Source: an uncultured bacterium
GTDB lineage: Bacteria > Patescibacteriota > Minisyncoccia > Phycocordibacterales > CAIJYI01
Assembly (NCBI GenBank): GCA_903824855.1
Contig: CAIJYI010000040.1
Location: forward strand, 1 to 32,532
Direction: 5' to 3'
Length of the DNA: 32,532 bases
The notes beneath the pieces were generated by a model that saw only the letters and a list, made by a program, of their open reading frames with translations, was not told the origin of the DNA and did no database searches. Shown in pieces: positions 1-7,761 of the stretch. How positions within the stretch are numbered: position 1 is the stretch's first letter; every line of letters starts with the position of its first letter. Made by a program: the position numbers and the translations under genes.

Positions 1-17
1 GTTCTGTCAGAATTTGT

Positions 18-135
18 TCTTTTTTGGATTTTTGTTTTCCTAAAAACTTTTTTATTTTCCAAAATAACTAATTGCTTTTTTTTGGATTTTTGTTTTACTA
101 AAAACATTTTTATTTTCCAAAATTGCTAATTTCTT
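18..135. repeat. 58-bp AT-rich tandem repeat, two copies
   Basis: Two imperfect direct copies with a 58-bp period. The GGATTTTTGTTTT core begins at 26 and again at 84, followed in both by CTAAAAAC, then TTTTTATTTTCCAAAA and CTAATT. The copies differ at only a few positions. Each copy also carries TTTTGGA near its start and CCAAAA near its end, so each could fold on itself. It lies downstream of the minus-strand exonuclease gene, in a region without a gene. No function is known to me. Confidence 0.75.
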
Positions 136-218
136 ATTGAACTTTTATTCCTTTTTTGTATCTATTTTTTGTAATCACTATCTGATTATTATTATACTCA
201 CTTGTCCTTTATAAACAA

Positions 219-255
219 GTCCTTTAGTGTGGATAAGTAAATTTCCCTAAAGGAC
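219..255. repeat. 9-bp perfect inverted repeat enclosing a DnaA-box-like site
   Basis: GTCCTTTAG (219-227) and CTAAAGGAC (247-255) are perfect complements separated by 19 bases. A further direct copy of GTCCTTTA lies at 204-211 and could pair with the same right arm, so two mutually exclusive hairpins are possible. The loop contains TGTGGATAA (228-236), the complement of TTATCCACA, the classic DnaA-box 9-mer. The element sits 9 bp past the stop codon of the exonuclease III gene (minus strand). No U-run follows in that direction, so it is not an obvious terminator. Confidence 0.6.
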
Positions 256-263
256 ACACAAAA

Positions 264-1037
264 CTACGGCTCTAATGAAAGCGATATTGGGCAGTGATCA
301 GAACCGAGTTCATCGGTTAAAATATTTGTTGACTTTATTTTTGCAGATAAATTATTACTTACAAAAAAATAATCTAATCGCCAACCAACATTTCTATCGC
401 GCGCATGTGATTTCATATCCCAAAAAGTATAAGCATCTTTTTTTGTAGGATGAAGGTCTCGGAATACATCAACATACCCATGAGCAATGACTTCGTCAAT
501 CCATGCTCGTTCTTCCGGGAGAAATCCGGTATTGTTTTCGTTTTCTTTTGGCCTTGCAAGATCTATTTCTTCGTGTGCGGTATTTATATCTCCACAAAAA
601 ATGATTTTATTGCCGTTCTTTTTCAATTTATTCACAAAAACAAGAAAGGCATCATAGAAATCGAGCTTGTATTTTAAACGTTTTTCTCCACCTCCACCGT
701 TTGGAAAGTAAACATTTAGTAATGTAAATTTCGGATAATAAGCAACGATAACTCGTCCTTCGGCGTCAAATTCATGATTTCCGATTCCGTATTCGATTTT
801 TTCAGGTTCTTCTTTTGTATATATTGCTACTCCGCTATAGCCTTTTTTTAATGTAGGGGAAGCGAAATAAGAGTAATAACCCTTTATTTTTGCAATTTCC
901 TGCGGTAGTTGAGATTCTTCAACCTTGGTTTCTTGCAGACACAAAATATCCGGTTTTGTTTTCTCTATAAAAGGAAGAAAAAGTTTTTTGTTGTGTGTGG
1001 CGCGAATGCCATTTATGTTCCACGAGATGATTTTCAT
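264..1037 (-). CDS. xth: Exodeoxyribonuclease III (AP endonuclease family)
   Basis: Mg-dependent double-strand DNA 3'-5' exonuclease and AP endonuclease of base-excision repair, expected in the cytoplasm. At 257 aa it has the normal length of the ExoIII/EEP family. Visible family motifs are SWNINGIR with metal-site Asn7, CLQETK with Glu36, NVYFPNGG, GDINTAH with Asp150 and Asn152, the RNVGWRLDYFF block near 215-225, and the terminal GSDHCP with Asp247 and His248. All catalytic residues appear intact. The gene is transcribed divergently from pnp. A promoter with its -10 only 6 nt before the ATG suggests a leaderless message. It ends in TAG, one of only two TAG stops here. Confidence 0.95.
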   Translation of the reverse strand: MKIISWNINGIRATHNKKLFLPFIEKTKPDILCLQETKVEESQLPQEIAKIKGYYSYFASPTLKKGYSGVAIYTKEEPEKIEYGIGNHEFDAEGRVIVAYYPKFTLLNVYFPNGGGGEKRLKYKLDFYDAFLVFVNKLKKNGNKIIFCGDINTAHEEIDLARPKENENNTGFLPEERAWIDEVIAHGYVDVFRDLHPTKKDAYTFWDMKSHARDRNVGWRLDYFFVSNNLSAKIKSTNILTDELGSDHCPISLSLEP

Positions 1038-1043
1038 ACTTAT

Positions 1044-1072
1044 AGAATATAAGAGGGGAGAGAATTGAGCAA
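1044..1072 (-). promoter_or_regulatory. Promoter of the exonuclease III gene, leaderless type
   Basis: Read on the minus strand, TTGCTC (1067-1072), 17-bp spacer, TATTCT (1044-1049), then 6 nt to the ATG at 1037. Transcription would begin at or next to the start codon. No Shine-Dalgarno sequence is present. Confidence 0.55.
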
Positions 1073-1144
1073 GGGCACAAAGTTGTTTGTTGCTCTAAAG
1101 ATAATTATTAAACATTACAAATCAATTTTATTATCGGGTCAACT

Positions 1145-1172
1145 TTGTTTTCTTTTTAAACACTGATATAGT
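1145..1172 (+). promoter_or_regulatory. pnp promoter with extended -10
   Basis: TTGTTT (1145-1150), 16-bp spacer, TATAGT (1167-1172) preceded by TGA, giving an extended -10. Predicted transcription start is about 1179, leaving a leader of roughly 94 nt that contains the 1194-1260 hairpin. Confidence 0.55.
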
Positions 1173-1193
1173 GTTTTCATTATTGGAAAAATA

Positions 1194-1260
1194 GTGGTCG
1201 ACGGATCATAGGATTGAAATATAGAGAAGCTCTATTTCAGTACTAGAATCCGGCGGTCAC
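1194..1260 (+). promoter_or_regulatory. Long imperfect stem-loop in the pnp leader
   Basis: The 5' arm 1194-1226 pairs with 1230-1260 around an AAG loop. By hand I count 27 pairs in 31 positions (three G-U), mismatches at stem positions 8, 14, 15 and 19, and a 2-nt bulge near the loop. The hairpin ends 12 nt before the pnp start codon. In Escherichia coli, a long pnp leader stem is cut by RNase III and PNPase then represses its own expression (established there). The same logic here is inference, but position and shape fit. Confidence 0.7.
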
Positions 1261-1272
1261 ATAATAAAGAAT

Positions 1273-3501
1273 ATGCAAAGCAAAGAATATTCAGTTGAAA
1301 TAGGGGGCAAACAACTTGTTGCCCAATTTACAGACCTCGCGGACCAGACAAATGGTTCTGTTATCATGCGATATGAGGACACAACCGTCCTTGCAACCGC
1401 CGTTATTGGCGGAGGAGAAAGAGAGGGTATTGATTATCTTCCTCTCACTGTTGATTATGAGGAGCGTTTTTATGCTTCAGGAAAAATCCTCGGAAGCCGA
1501 TATGTGAGGAGGGAAGGAAAGCCTTCAAATGAAGGAATTCTTTCAGGGCGCGTCGTTGATCGCACCATCCGCCCGCTTTTTGACCAACACATCCGCAACG
1601 AAATCCAAGTTGTCATCACAATCCTTTCTCTCGGAGAATGCGACCCTGATGTTTTGGCTGTTAATGCCGCATCTATAGCGCTTGCAACCTCAGATATTCC
1701 GTTCAACGGACCAGTTTCCGCTGTTCATATCGGAAAGAAAAGCAGTGCCTCAGATTTTATTATCAATCCTACCATTGCCGAAAAAGAACTTCCCGAGTTT
1801 GAAATGGATATGACCTTGTGTGGAAAAGATGGGAATATCAACATGATTGAGCTCGGCGGAAAGGAAATCAACGAAGAAACTGCGTCCCTCGCTCTTCTTG
1901 CCGGCGCTGTTGAAATCGAAAAAATTCAGAATTTCCAGAAAATGATCATAAATGAAATTGGAAAGAAGAAAATGGTCATTGAGGCAAAAACTCATTCCGA
2001 AGTAGTAAAGGCGCTTTTTGCCGATGCTGTCGGAAAAACACTAAAAGAAAAGCTTTATGTCGGACCCGGAAGCAAAATCGGTTATGAATTGGAGGCAGAA
2101 TGGGGAAAACTCGTTGCAGAAAAACTTCCTGATGAAGACGTCGGAAAGGCAAAAGAATATTTTCACCACCAAGTAAATGAACTTCTCCACAAAGAAGCAA
2201 TAAAAAATAATTGCCGACCGGACGGACGTGGTATGGATGAATTGCGAAATCTTTCAGCGAAAGCAGGAGGAATTTCTCCGGTACTTCATGGAACAGGCGT
2301 ATTTTATCGAGGAGGAACACATGTTCTCTCTGTTCTCACCTTGGGTGGCCCAAAAGATTCACAAACAATAGACGGAACAGAAAAAGAGAAAACCTATATG
2401 CACCATTACAATTTCCCTCCATACTCAGGAGGAGAAACAGGAAGAATGGGCGGTACAAACAGACGTATGATTGGACATGGAGCCTTGGCTGAAAAAGCTT
2501 TGATTCCTGTTCTTCCAACAAAAGATATTTTTCCTTATACCATTCGCATCGTTTCCGAATCTATGGCCTCAAACGGTTCCACTTCGATGGCATCTGTGTG
2601 CGGTTCCACTATTTCACTCATGGACGGAGGGGTACCGATAAAGGCTCCTGTCGCAGGTATCGCAATGGGTCTTATGATGGAAGACGAAAAAACCTATAAG
2701 ATTCTTATGGACATTCAGGGACCTGAAGACCATCACGGAGATATGGACTTAAAGGTTGCCGGTACCCGTGAAGGAATTACCGCAATTCAAATGGATGTCA
2801 AAGTCGACGGAATACCGGTAAAAATTCTCGGCGAGGCGTTTGCAAAAGCAAAAACCGCCCGATTACAGATACTTGATGTGATTGAAAAAGAAATTGCAGA
2901 GCCAAGAAAAGATATTTCTCCTATCGCACCAAAAATTCTTTCCATAAAAATTAATCCTGAACAAATAGGCGGTATTATCGGCCCCGGAGGAAAAGTGATA
3001 AACAAAATCCGTGAAGCCACCGGAACTGAAATTGATATCGATGAAGATGGAACCGTATTCATCACAGGAAAAACCGAAGGTGCAGAAAAAGCAAAGAGAT
3101 TCATTGAAGGAATGACCCATGTATACAAACCGGGCGAAAAACATATGGGAAAAGTCATTAAGATTCTTGAGGAAGTCGGAGCTGTCGTACAATTCGGTAT
3201 TAACGCAGAAGGACTTGTACATATTTCCGAACTTGCACCATTTCGTGTAAACAAAGTCAGCGAAATAGTAAAGGAGGGGGAGGAAGTGCCGATAATGATT
3301 CGCGAAATTGATGATCGAGGAAAAATGAGACTCTCAATCAAACAAGCTGACCCTGAATTCGCTGCAAAAAAAGGAATTAAACCATCAGCACCGGGAGTTG
3401 GAGGATCCGGAGCATTCGGAAGCCGCCCTTCCGGAAACGATAGGCCAAGACCTCCGTTCCGTGGAGGAGACAGACCATTCACACCAAGACCGAGAGAATA
3501 A
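1273..3501 (+). CDS. pnp: Polyribonucleotide nucleotidyltransferase (PNPase)
   Basis: Phosphorolytic 3'-5' exoribonuclease of RNA turnover, forming a homotrimeric ring. At 742 aa it is slightly longer than E. coli PNPase (about 711). Order of parts: RNase PH-like domain 1, helical linker, RNase PH-like domain 2, then a KH domain with the IIGPGGK loop, an S1 domain starting near KPGEKHMGKV, and a Gly/Arg/Pro-rich tail of about 35 residues. The block GPEDHHGDMDLKVAGT keeps the Asp of EDH and the last Asp of DMD, matching the metal-binding Asp486/Asp492 pair of E. coli. The basic RG-rich tail may add RNA binding (inference). The start is the ATG 12 nt after the leader hairpin; only a weak AAAGAA precedes it. 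A strong terminator follows the stop. Confidence 0.97.
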   Translation: MQSKEYSVEIGGKQLVAQFTDLADQTNGSVIMRYEDTTVLATAVIGGGEREGIDYLPLTVDYEERFYASGKILGSRYVRREGKPSNEGILSGRVVDRTIRPLFDQHIRNEIQVVITILSLGECDPDVLAVNAASIALATSDIPFNGPVSAVHIGKKSSASDFIINPTIAEKELPEFEMDMTLCGKDGNINMIELGGKEINEETASLALLAGAVEIEKIQNFQKMIINEIGKKKMVIEAKTHSEVVKALFADAVGKTLKEKLYVGPGSKIGYELEAEWGKLVAEKLPDEDVGKAKEYFHHQVNELLHKEAIKNNCRPDGRGMDELRNLSAKAGGISPVLHGTGVFYRGGTHVLSVLTLGGPKDSQTIDGTEKEKTYMHHYNFPPYSGGETGRMGGTNRRMIGHGALAEKALIPVLPTKDIFPYTIRIVSESMASNGSTSMASVCGSTISLMDGGVPIKAPVAGIAMGLMMEDEKTYKILMDIQGPEDHHGDMDLKVAGTREGITAIQMDVKVDGIPVKILGEAFAKAKTARLQILDVIEKEIAEPRKDISPIAPKILSIKINPEQIGGIIGPGGKVINKIREATGTEIDIDEDGTVFITGKTEGAEKAKRFIEGMTHVYKPGEKHMGKVIKILEEVGAVVQFGINAEGLVHISELAPFRVNKVSEIVKEGEEVPIMIREIDDRGKMRLSIKQADPEFAAKKGIKPSAPGVGGSGAFGSRPSGNDRPRPPFRGGDRPFTPRPRE

Positions 3502-3512
3502 AAAAAATAAAT

Positions 3513-3550
3513 CCCGCGACGCATAGGCGTTGCGGGGTTTGTTTTTTTTA
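3513..3550 (+). terminator. Rho-independent terminator after pnp
   Basis: 10-bp GC-rich stem CCCGCGACGC (3513-3522) with GCGTTGCGGG (3527-3536), one G-U pair, ATAG loop, then a T-rich tract. It begins 11 nt after the pnp stop codon. Confidence 0.92.
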
Positions 3551-3587
3551 AGAAGGAGAAGCTCAAAAGAAACTTGTCCACATTTTT

Positions 3588-3628
3588 AACGGTATACCGT
3601 TTCATATAAACAAAGTAAGTGATATTAT
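3588..3628 (+). promoter_or_regulatory. Promoter with a 14-bp palindrome over the -35 region
   Basis: AACGGTATACCGTT (3588-3601) is a perfect palindrome. TATTAT (3623-3628) preceded by TGA forms an extended -10, and the -35 window at about 3600-3605 overlaps the end of the palindrome, the usual position for a repressor operator. TTGTCCACA (3574-3582, one mismatch to the DnaA box) lies just upstream. The regulator is unknown. Confidence 0.5.
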
Positions 3629-3716
3629 AAAAGAAGGAGAGGGAGAAAACATTCGTGGGACAAACCAAAGTTCTCGGCACCGGAATAAAACAATCATTTA
3701 CACTCCTCTCGTTTGT

Positions 3717-4931
3717 ATGGATACGAACATACCGCAAAAGAAAAATTCAACAGATACTCAACCCCTGGATATTCAAAACCGGGTTCCTTTGGGTGTGCCA
3801 CAAAAAGAAAAAACGTCTTACACTCCTTTAGATTTACAAAATAAGCTTTCTACAGCAAAAGATTTTCAGATACCCAAAAAACCAGAGCCTCCAAAAGAAC
3901 AACCACAAATAGCCGCTACCGGACGGGTAGGAGATTCCCAAAATATCCAAAATAAAGAGCTCGGATGGAAAACCCTTACGCCAACCATAGATATCAAAAC
4001 AGCAGAAATTACTCCTGAAAAGAAAAATGAAATAAAAAAACCCTCCCCAAAACCAGACCTGGAAGATCTTTCCTCTGTCGAGAATATTCGCACCTACAAA
4101 AAAGATGTCGCCGGAGCAATAAAAAACCAAAAAACATCCCTCGTTAGAATGGTTTTAGAGGAACAGCGCGTTCGCCAAGCAAAAGAAACAAACGAGTCAC
4201 CAAAATCAAGAAAAAACTTGCCGCTCATTCTTTTTTCTCTTGTTTTTCTCATGCTTTCCTCCGGAATAATATATTATGCATTTTTTCGCCCGATTACTGA
4301 CAGTGCAATTTTAGCAGGTTTGAAAATAACTCCGCTTATCCAGACTGAAAAAATGAAGGAAATTGACGTTACCGGAAAGACAATAAAGCAACTCACGAGT
4401 CTCGTACAAAGCTCATCGGATGCCAACAGTCTAAAATTAGACACTCTTGAATATATCTATTTTGTTGAAGATTACACTACCCAGTCTGCTTCTGGTCCAA
4501 TAGTATCAAAAAAAATAATTGGGGTAGACAAGCTTTTTGAAGCACTCGGCATCATTGCTCCGGCAGACTTTCTTCGTTCGTTACAAAGCGATTACATGTT
4601 TGGTATTCATAATTTTGTAAAAGGTCAGAAATTTCTCGTTCTAAAAACCGATTATTATGATACGGCATTTGCCGGTATGCTTAATTGGGAAAGTACCTTA
4701 CTTAAAGACATATACCCTTTGTTTGGGGTAAAACCGAATGAAGATTTAGGTGGCAGATCGTGGGTGGATGTTGTTACAAAAAACAAAGACACGAGAGTCT
4801 TGAAAGATTTCAATAATCAGACCGTTTTAGTATATATGTTTAAAGACCAAAATACTTTAATTATCAGCACATCAGAGGGAACTCTTTTTGAGATATCAAA
4901 CCGCATAGACCTCCTTCGTGAAAAAAAATAA
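3717..4931 (+). CDS. Single-pass membrane protein of unknown function
   Basis: I do not recognise this 404-aa protein. Residues 1 to about 165 are hydrophilic and rich in Pro, Lys and Gln, so probably disordered and cytoplasmic. They contain two similar short stretches (TQPLDIQNRVPLGVPQKEK and YTPLDLQNKLSTAKDF). One hydrophobic segment follows at about 170-192 (LPLILFSLVFLMLSSGIIYY). The remaining 210 residues are a folded-looking, probably extracytoplasmic domain. The gene has its own promoter. The strongest Shine-Dalgarno-like run (AAGGAGAGGGAG, about 3634-3645) lies 70 nt before this ATG; it is better spaced for GTG 3655 (another frame, 58 codons) or the in-frame ATT 3651, so the true start is open. 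Confidence 0.8.
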   Translation: MDTNIPQKKNSTDTQPLDIQNRVPLGVPQKEKTSYTPLDLQNKLSTAKDFQIPKKPEPPKEQPQIAATGRVGDSQNIQNKELGWKTLTPTIDIKTAEITPEKKNEIKKPSPKPDLEDLSSVENIRTYKKDVAGAIKNQKTSLVRMVLEEQRVRQAKETNESPKSRKNLPLILFSLVFLMLSSGIIYYAFFRPITDSAILAGLKITPLIQTEKMKEIDVTGKTIKQLTSLVQSSSDANSLKLDTLEYIYFVEDYTTQSASGPIVSKKIIGVDKLFEALGIIAPADFLRSLQSDYMFGIHNFVKGQKFLVLKTDYYDTAFAGMLNWESTLLKDIYPLFGVKPNEDLGGRSWVDVVTKNKDTRVLKDFNNQTVLVYMFKDQNTLIISTSEGTLFEISNRIDLLREKK

Positions 4932-4951
4932 TTAGAGAAGTATACAGCTAT

Positions 4952-4979
4952 TTGCTCTTCGCTTAATATTTGTTAAGAT
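4952..4979 (+). promoter_or_regulatory. Promoter of the DksA-like gene, leaderless type
   Basis: TTGCTC (4952-4957), 16-bp spacer, TAAGAT (4974-4979) preceded by TGT as an extended -10. Only 6 nt separate it from the ATG at 4986. The -35 hexamer is identical to that of the exonuclease III promoter. Confidence 0.55.
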
Positions 4980-4985
4980 AAATAT

Positions 4986-5348
4986 ATGAAAAACATTGAA
5001 TCCTACAAAGTGGCACTAACACAGGAGTTAGCAAAACTTGAAGAAGAACTCGGAAGCGTGGGCCGTATTAATCCTGAAAACACTTCGGACTGGGAAGGTA
5101 CTCCCGGTGATACAGAAAACATCGACTCGGAAGATGAGAATTCTCTCGCTGATAAATTTGAAGAATATGAAGAAAGAAGCGCTATCGAAGCGGAGCTGGA
5201 AATCCGCCGCAAAGAAGTAATGGCGGCTCTTCAAAAAATTGAAAAAGGAGAATATGGTATTTGCCGTGTTTGTAATGGAGAAATTGAAGATGATAGACTC
5301 GAAGCTAATTCCGCAGCCGAAACCTGTAAACAACACATTAACGATTAA
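4986..5348 (+). CDS. DksA/TraR family zinc-finger protein
   Basis: 120 aa, the usual size for short DksA/TraR-type regulators, which bind the RNA polymerase secondary channel; family members are also annotated as general stress proteins. A helical, Glu-rich N-terminal part (about 1-88) is followed by GEYGICRVCNGEIEDDRLEA and then AAETCKQH. The zinc ligands read Cys93, Cys96, Cys114 and His117: the fourth ligand is His where many relatives have Cys. Acidic residues that would sit at the coiled-coil tip cannot be placed reliably by eye. The gene is monocistronic by context, with its own promoter. Its stop codon lies inside the left arm of an inverted repeat (5345-5398). Confidence 0.85.
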   Translation: MKNIESYKVALTQELAKLEEELGSVGRINPENTSDWEGTPGDTENIDSEDENSLADKFEEYEERSAIEAELEIRRKEVMAALQKIEKGEYGICRVCNGEIEDDRLEANSAAETCKQHIND

Positions 5349-5398
5349 ACGATCAAGAATCCCCGGTATTATATAGTAAGCGAAAAATTATCGTTTAA
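5345..5398. repeat. 9-bp perfect inverted repeat between dksA-like gene and yifB
   Basis: TTAAACGAT (5345-5353) and ATCGTTTAA (5390-5398) are perfect complements 36 bases apart; one more A-T pair extends the stem. The left arm includes the stop codon of the upstream gene. The loop holds TATTATATAGTAAG, which looks like a -10 region. A smaller hairpin, ACCCG with CGGGT, follows at about 5413-5434. It could be a 3'-end structure or an operator; no U-run supports a classic terminator. Confidence 0.5.
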
Positions 5399-5460
5399 TA
5401 TCGACCTTGTTTACCCGCCTCTCGAAATCCGGGTATTTAATATAAATAAATCTCCTGTCT

Positions 5461-7008
5461 ATGGGTTTTTCAAAATGTTACAGCGCGCAAGCAGTCGGCT
5501 TGAACGCGCATATTGTGTGCGTCGAAGTGGATATTTCCAAAGGAATGGCCTCTTTTTCTGTGGTCGGCCTTCCTGATAAATCGGTTGATGAATCGAAAGA
5601 CCGTATTTCAGCTGCAATAAAGAATTCCGGCTATAAATCGCCAAAAGCAAAAAATCAGAAAATCATTATTTCCCTCACTCCCGCAAATTTCAAAAAAGAG
5701 GGAACTCTTTTTGATCTTGCCATGTCTCTCGGCTACTTACTTGCCGGGGGAGAAATAAAATTTGATACAAAAAACAAACTCTTTTTGGGGGAACTTGGCT
5801 TAAATGGAGAACTCCGGTCCATAAAAGGAGCACTTCCTCTCGTACAAAAAGCAAAAGAGAAAGGTTTCACTGAAATTTTTCTTCCTTTTGAGAACGCCGA
5901 CGAAGCAGCTATTATTGAAGGGGTTACTGTGTATGCCTGCAAAACCCTCAAAGAAGTTATTGAACATTTAAATATTATGGGAGCCGAAGAAGAAAAAGTG
6001 CTTCGTCGACCTCTCACACCTCATACACCGACAATAAAAACAAAAAATGATATCGTCTACGAATATGGGTTTGAAGATGTCAGAGGGCAAGAAACAGCCA
6101 AACGAGGATTAGAGATTGCCGCAGCAGGAAGACACAATGTCCTCATGTTCGGACCTCCCGGAACGGGGAAGACGATGCTTGCTCGCGCTTTCTCGCAATT
6201 ACTTCCTGATCTATCTTTTGATGAATCAATAGAAATTACTGGAATTCATTCCATTTCCGGAACACTCAAAGTACCTCTCGTAACCACGGCACCATTTCGT
6301 GCACCACATCACACCTCATCCTACGTTTCACTTATCGGTGGTGGTGCTTTCCCGAAACCGGGTGAAGTAACACTCGCACATCGAGGAGTCTTGTTTTTAG
6401 ATGAGTTCCCTGAATTTGAAAAACGCGTATTGGAATCTCTCCGTGAACCGCTTGAAGAAAAATTTGTGAGTATTTCACGCGCGAAAGGAACGGAAGTTTT
6501 TCCGGCGAATTTTATCTTGGTTGCCGCGATGAATCCCTGTCCGTGCGGATTCAAAGGCACCAAAAAAGAATGTGTTTGCTCCGCCGGCGATATTTATAAA
6601 TATGAACGCAAACTTTCCGGTCCGATTATGGACAGAATTGATATATTTTTACCCGTTGCCGAAATTGATTACAAAAAACTTTCCGACAAAGTGCCGGAAG
6701 GAACTGACACCTCAAAAAATATTCGCGATAGGGTATTAAAAGCGAGAGAAATTCAGGAAAAACGGTTTGATGGAAAGCGAATCAATACCAATTCCGAAAT
6801 GTCCGCAAAAGATCTTGAAAAATTCGCTCCGCTTGGAGAAAAAGAGAAAAACCTCCTCAACTCCGCTGCGACTCGCATGGGTCTTTCGCCTCGCGCGTAC
6901 CACCGCATCATCAAACTCGCGAGAACGATTGCCGATTTGGAAGGAAGCGAGAATATTCAAGAAAAACACCTTTTGGAGGCGTTGGGATATAGAGAGAAGA
7001 AAGGATAA
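5461..7008 (+). CDS. comM: YifB/ComM family Mg-chelatase-like AAA+ ATPase
   Basis: 515 aa, full length for the YifB/ComM family. The N-terminal Lon-protease-like fold (about 1-170) carries the family signature FSVVGLPDKSVDESKDRISAA and LTPANFKKEGTLFDLAM. The AAA+ core has Walker A GPPGTGKT at 231-238, Walker B FLDEFPEF, and a cysteine cluster starting NPCPCGFKG (Cys360, Cys362) followed by ECVC. A C-terminal Mg-chelatase helical domain ends the protein. In Vibrio and Haemophilus, ComM is a hexameric helicase that promotes branch migration during natural transformation. That role here is inference, but fits an organism expected to import DNA and nucleotides. The start at ATG 5461 matches the family N-terminus. 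Confidence 0.93.
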   Translation: MGFSKCYSAQAVGLNAHIVCVEVDISKGMASFSVVGLPDKSVDESKDRISAAIKNSGYKSPKAKNQKIIISLTPANFKKEGTLFDLAMSLGYLLAGGEIKFDTKNKLFLGELGLNGELRSIKGALPLVQKAKEKGFTEIFLPFENADEAAIIEGVTVYACKTLKEVIEHLNIMGAEEEKVLRRPLTPHTPTIKTKNDIVYEYGFEDVRGQETAKRGLEIAAAGRHNVLMFGPPGTGKTMLARAFSQLLPDLSFDESIEITGIHSISGTLKVPLVTTAPFRAPHHTSSYVSLIGGGAFPKPGEVTLAHRGVLFLDEFPEFEKRVLESLREPLEEKFVSISRAKGTEVFPANFILVAAMNPCPCGFKGTKKECVCSAGDIYKYERKLSGPIMDRIDIFLPVAEIDYKKLSDKVPEGTDTSKNIRDRVLKAREIQEKRFDGKRINTNSEMSAKDLEKFAPLGEKEKNLLNSAATRMGLSPRAYHRIIKLARTIADLEGSENIQEKHLLEALGYREKKG

Positions 7009-7029
7009 AAAACACAGTCTAAATTCTTG

Positions 7030-7038
7030 TGATATAAT
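7030..7038 (+). promoter_or_regulatory. Extended -10 promoter, leaderless type
   Basis: TGA followed by a consensus TATAAT (7033-7038), 8 nt before the ATG at 7047. I see no good -35 (AACACA at the expected distance), as is typical of extended -10 promoters. Confidence 0.6.
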
Positions 7039-7046
7039 TATTTATT

Positions 7047-7718
7047 ATGAAAAAGAAATTTATTTTTGCATCAATAATTATTGCGTTAGTCGTTTTGTTT
7101 GGCGCAGGGTATGTTCTCACACGAAAGGATTCAGCAGAAAAAATACAGTCGCCGAAACAAGAACAACCGCCAGCACCAGAACAGCAAAAAACAGAAGAAA
7201 CCATAAGTATCGAAGACTGGAAAGATGAAAACCTCTTAACATGCCGAAGCGAGAAGTATGGGTATGAGTTTAAGTATCCGAAGAATTGGTATATGTATAA
7301 TCAGGAACCCGAAAGTCGCCAAAACCGTCAGTATATTGCAACTACAACTTTATGCGAAAGTATAATAATACAGATCTCTGATGCGCCTCTTCATTATGGT
7401 TTAACCAGTGACAAGAAAAAGAATATGCAAAAAATCATTATTGATGTCAGGGATCAAGGTCGGTTGTTAAAAACAATATACAAAGGAGTGACATCGCTGG
7501 AAGAGTATTTTCAAAGAAACCAAAAAATATTACAAACCAGAACGAGTGTGAAAAACGGTACAATTTCCGAAGAAAAAGTTCTCTATTCAAAAAGAACAGA
7601 CGATACTTCGGAGGCATGGATTTTTCATAAAAACATACTTTATGCAATACAATTTTCTCAAAAAACACCAACGACCTCTCAAGACGTTTTCCTTTCCAAT
7701 CTTAAATTTCTAGAATAA
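7047..7718 (+). CDS. Membrane-anchored PsbP-like protein
   Basis: 223 aa. Residues 4-25 form an uncleaved-looking N-terminal membrane anchor (KFIFASIIIALVVLFGAGYV), followed by a Gln/Pro/Glu-rich linker to about residue 50. The remaining domain opens with YGYEFKYPKNWYMY, the hallmark of small PsbP-like/DUF1795-type domains often tethered to the outside of bacterial membranes. Two Cys (in LLTCRSEKY and TTLCESI) could form a disulfide. The exact function is unknown. The gene is monocistronic, with an extended -10 promoter only 8 nt upstream of the ATG and a strong terminator after the stop, shared with the convergent peptidase gene. Confidence 0.8.
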   Translation: MKKKFIFASIIIALVVLFGAGYVLTRKDSAEKIQSPKQEQPPAPEQQKTEETISIEDWKDENLLTCRSEKYGYEFKYPKNWYMYNQEPESRQNRQYIATTTLCESIIIQISDAPLHYGLTSDKKKNMQKIIIDVRDQGRLLKTIYKGVTSLEEYFQRNQKILQTRTSVKNGTISEEKVLYSKRTDDTSEAWIFHKNILYAIQFSQKTPTTSQDVFLSNLKFLE

Positions 7719-7727
7719 AGTACACAA

Positions 7728-7755
7728 AAAACACCCCGCAATTGCGGGGTGTTTT
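7728..7755. terminator. Bidirectional terminator between convergent genes
   Basis: A 28-bp perfect palindrome made of AAAACACCCCGCAA and its complement TTGCGGGGTGTTTT. Flanking A- and T-rich ends let it serve both the plus-strand gene ending at 7718 and the minus-strand peptidase gene ending at 7762. Confidence 0.93.
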
Positions 7756-7761
7756 GAGAAA

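Noticed and set aside
18-135. CRISPR array
   Set aside because: Only two AT-rich copies with no unique spacers and no cas genes.
2787-3737. 316-codon open frame on the minus strand across the end of pnp
   Set aside because: It is fully antisense to a certain gene, crosses its terminator, and has Ser/Pro/Ile-rich low-complexity content typical of a shadow frame.
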